A DNA stretch of 38,701 nucleotides from Flavobacteriaceae bacterium. GTDB taxonomy: Bacteria > Bacteroidota > Bacteroidia > Flavobacteriales > Flavobacteriaceae. Positions 37,171 through 38,701 of this stretch are shown one piece after another. A program made the position numbers and the translations under genes. The notes under the pieces are model-generated. The model did no database searches, was not told the DNA's origin, and was given only the letters and a program-made list of their open reading frames with translations. The stretch covers positions 1-38,701 of the forward strand of contig PXFS01000047.1 of assembly GCA_003564185.1 (NCBI GenBank), given 5' to 3'. The first letter of the stretch is position 1, and each line of letters begins with the position of its first letter.

Positions 37171-37182
37171 AAATCCTTAAAA

Positions 37183-38625
37183 ATGTCAAATACAAAAATC
37201 AAGTTAGTTTTAGGATTAATCGTCTTATTTTATGCTTGTAATACATCTTCAAATAAGGAAAAAAAGGCTGAAAATGATCAACTTAAAGCACCTAATGTTA
37301 TTGTTATTCTTTTGGATGATGCTGGCTATGTAGACTTTGGCTTTATGGGAAGTGAAGATTTATCAACGCCTCATATTGACGAATTGGCCTCAGCGGGTAT
37401 TATATTTACCGATGCTCATGTAACTTCTACTGTGTGTGCTCCTTCTCGAGCTGGTTTAATTACCGGGCAATATCCACAACGATTTGGTTTTGAATCTAAT
37501 CATACAGGAGATCAAGAAACTGGAGATATAGGTTTATCAGAAGAAGTAAATACCCTTGCTGAAGTATTTAAACAACACAATTACAAAACTGCTGCAATAG
37601 GAAAATGGCATTTGGGGGCTAAAGAACATAATCACCCAAATCAACGTGGTTTTGATGAATTCTATGGTTTTCTTGGAGGGGCTAGATCATATTTCCCAAT
37701 GGAAAATCCATCAGTAGAACACATGTTACAGCATAATGGTAAAAAAGTAAATTTTGAAGGATATTTAACCGATAGATTTGGGGAGTTTTCGGTTGATTTT
37801 GTGGAAAAAAATAAAGAAAACCCTTTTTTTATGTACCTCTCCTACAATGCTGTTCATACTCCAATGGAAGCTAAAAGAGAAGACTTAGAAAAATTTAAAA
37901 ACCACCCTAGAAAAGAATTAGCAGCTATGACATGGTCATTAGATCAAAATATAGGGAAGCTCAGGCAGAAATTAGTTGAATTAGAAATGTTAGAGAATAC
38001 ATTGATTTTCTTCTTGAGTGATAATGGTGGTGCGCATAATAATCAGTCCTCCTCGGGCCTTTTAAAAGGTTGGAAAGGGAATAAATTTGAAGGAGGTCAT
38101 AGGGTTCCTTTTGTGGTGAGTTGGCCAGAAAAATTAGAAAAAGGACGAACTTTTGATGGCTTAACTTCCTCTTTAGATATATTTAAAACTTCACTATCGG
38201 CAGCAAATATTTCTGTTGAAAATGAAAGTAAGTTAGATGGTGTAAATTTACTTCCTTATTTACTTAAAAAAGAGAACGGAAGCCCACATGAAAACTTATT
38301 TTGGAGAAAATTAGAAGAATCTGCTATTCGAAAAAACAATTTTAAATTAATACAATTAGAAGGATACGGAAATGTAATGTATGACCTTTCACAAGATTTA
38401 GGAGAAACCAAAAATATTAGTTCAGAAAAAGTAGATGTGTTGAATCAATTGATTAATGATTTTCAAGAATGGGAAGATGAAATGATGAAACCACTTTGGG
38501 GTGAACCTAGAGATTGGATGGATGTTACCTATCACATTCATCAACAACTTATGGAAAATCAACCTGTATATTATCAGTCACCAAAAGAAATGAAACAGCA
38601 CCAGCAAAAAGCCCAAAACAACTAA
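37183..38625 (+). CDS. S1-type sulfatase lipoprotein (CAPSR)
   Basis: The 480-residue formylglycine-dependent sulfatase has metal-binding LLDDAGYVDFGF (43-54), the maturation motif CAPSR with Cys85 and Arg89, catalytic IGKWHLGAKEHNHPNQRGF, FLSDNGGAHNN, and the FYGFLGGARSYF segment. A signal peptide ends at a loose lipobox FYAC (Cys19). It differs clearly in sequence from the other two sulfatases, so three different sulfate positions or polymer contexts may be served. It follows the PUL core on the same strand but lies behind a terminator, so it is probably a separate or weakly coupled unit. The C-terminal 50 or so residues (HIHQQLMENQPVYYQSPKEM) are polar and extend past the fold. Confidence 0.92.
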   Translation: MSNTKIKLVLGLIVLFYACNTSSNKEKKAENDQLKAPNVIVILLDDAGYVDFGFMGSEDLSTPHIDELASAGIIFTDAHVTSTVCAPSRAGLITGQYPQRFGFESNHTGDQETGDIGLSEEVNTLAEVFKQHNYKTAAIGKWHLGAKEHNHPNQRGFDEFYGFLGGARSYFPMENPSVEHMLQHNGKKVNFEGYLTDRFGEFSVDFVEKNKENPFFMYLSYNAVHTPMEAKREDLEKFKNHPRKELAAMTWSLDQNIGKLRQKLVELEMLENTLIFFLSDNGGAHNNQSSSGLLKGWKGNKFEGGHRVPFVVSWPEKLEKGRTFDGLTSSLDIFKTSLSAANISVENESKLDGVNLLPYLLKKENGSPHENLFWRKLEESAIRKNNFKLIQLEGYGNVMYDLSQDLGETKNISSEKVDVLNQLINDFQEWEDEMMKPLWGEPRDWMDVTYHIHQQLMENQPVYYQSPKEMKQHQQKAQNN

Positions 38626-38691
38626 TTTAAACTATTTTTAGCTCAAAAATCAATTAAATATTAATGTAAGAGAATTCGTTATTAGGTTACT

Positions 38692-38699
38692 TATATTTG
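38692..38699 (+). promoter_or_regulatory. Possible -7 box of a downstream gene
   Basis: TATATTTG at the window's right edge matches the TAnnTTTG consensus. No TTG is found at the usual 19-20 bases upstream, and the gene it would serve lies outside the window. The 67 bases between the sulfatase stop and this box hold nothing else I can identify. Confidence 0.3.
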
Positions 38700-38701
38700 C
38701 A

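Overview
The window is AT-rich chromosome from a member of the Bacteroidota, most likely a marine flavobacterium. The evidence is the SusC/SusD pair, a hybrid two-component regulator, type IX secretion (T9SS) sorting domains, an extended Bacteroidota-type SecA, promoters of the TTG-N19/20-TAnnTTTG type and no Shine-Dalgarno pattern. I see no rRNA, tRNA, CRISPR array, insertion sequence or phage gene.

Layout. (1) 1-4118 is housekeeping DNA on the minus strand: a partial DUF4199-like membrane protein, secA and a small DUF2795-like protein. (2) 4399-7407 encodes a large T9SS-sorted surface protein with two carbohydrate-binding-like modules. (3) 7460-15700 is a galactose block. A GntR-type regulator is divergent from galE and a formylglycine-generating enzyme. 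It leads a plus-strand operon of galM, an Na+/galactose symporter, galK, galT and a 70-residue membrane protein. A near-perfect palindrome lies between the two divergent promoters. (4) 15781-24961 is a minus-strand block of two sulfatases and two GH2 beta-galactosidase-like lipoproteins. (5) 25199-37098 on the plus strand holds the hybrid sensor-regulator, SusC, SusD, two tandem glycosyl-hydrolase catalytic-core (GH128-like) lipoproteins and a small T9SS-sorted binding protein. (6) 37183-38625 is a third sulfatase.

Together these form a polysaccharide utilisation locus (PUL) for what I infer to be a sulfated, galactose-containing glycan. Surface lipoproteins and T9SS proteins would bind and cut the polymer, SusC/D would import oligosaccharides, three Cys-type sulfatases (matured by the locus's own formylglycine-generating enzyme) would desulfate them, the GH2 enzymes would release galactose, and the symporter plus a complete Leloir pathway would metabolise it. 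No recognisable agarase, carrageenase, porphyranase or anhydrogalactose gene is present. The two GH128-like proteins are therefore the only visible candidates for the backbone-cleaving enzyme.

Most notable: an in-frame TAA separates the last membrane helix from the galactose symporter; one module recurs four times in three proteins; two GH128-like enzymes sit in a galactose context; one palindrome is shared by the two divergent galactose promoters; and AGGGGGT boxes 21 bp apart lie in front of the hybrid regulator.
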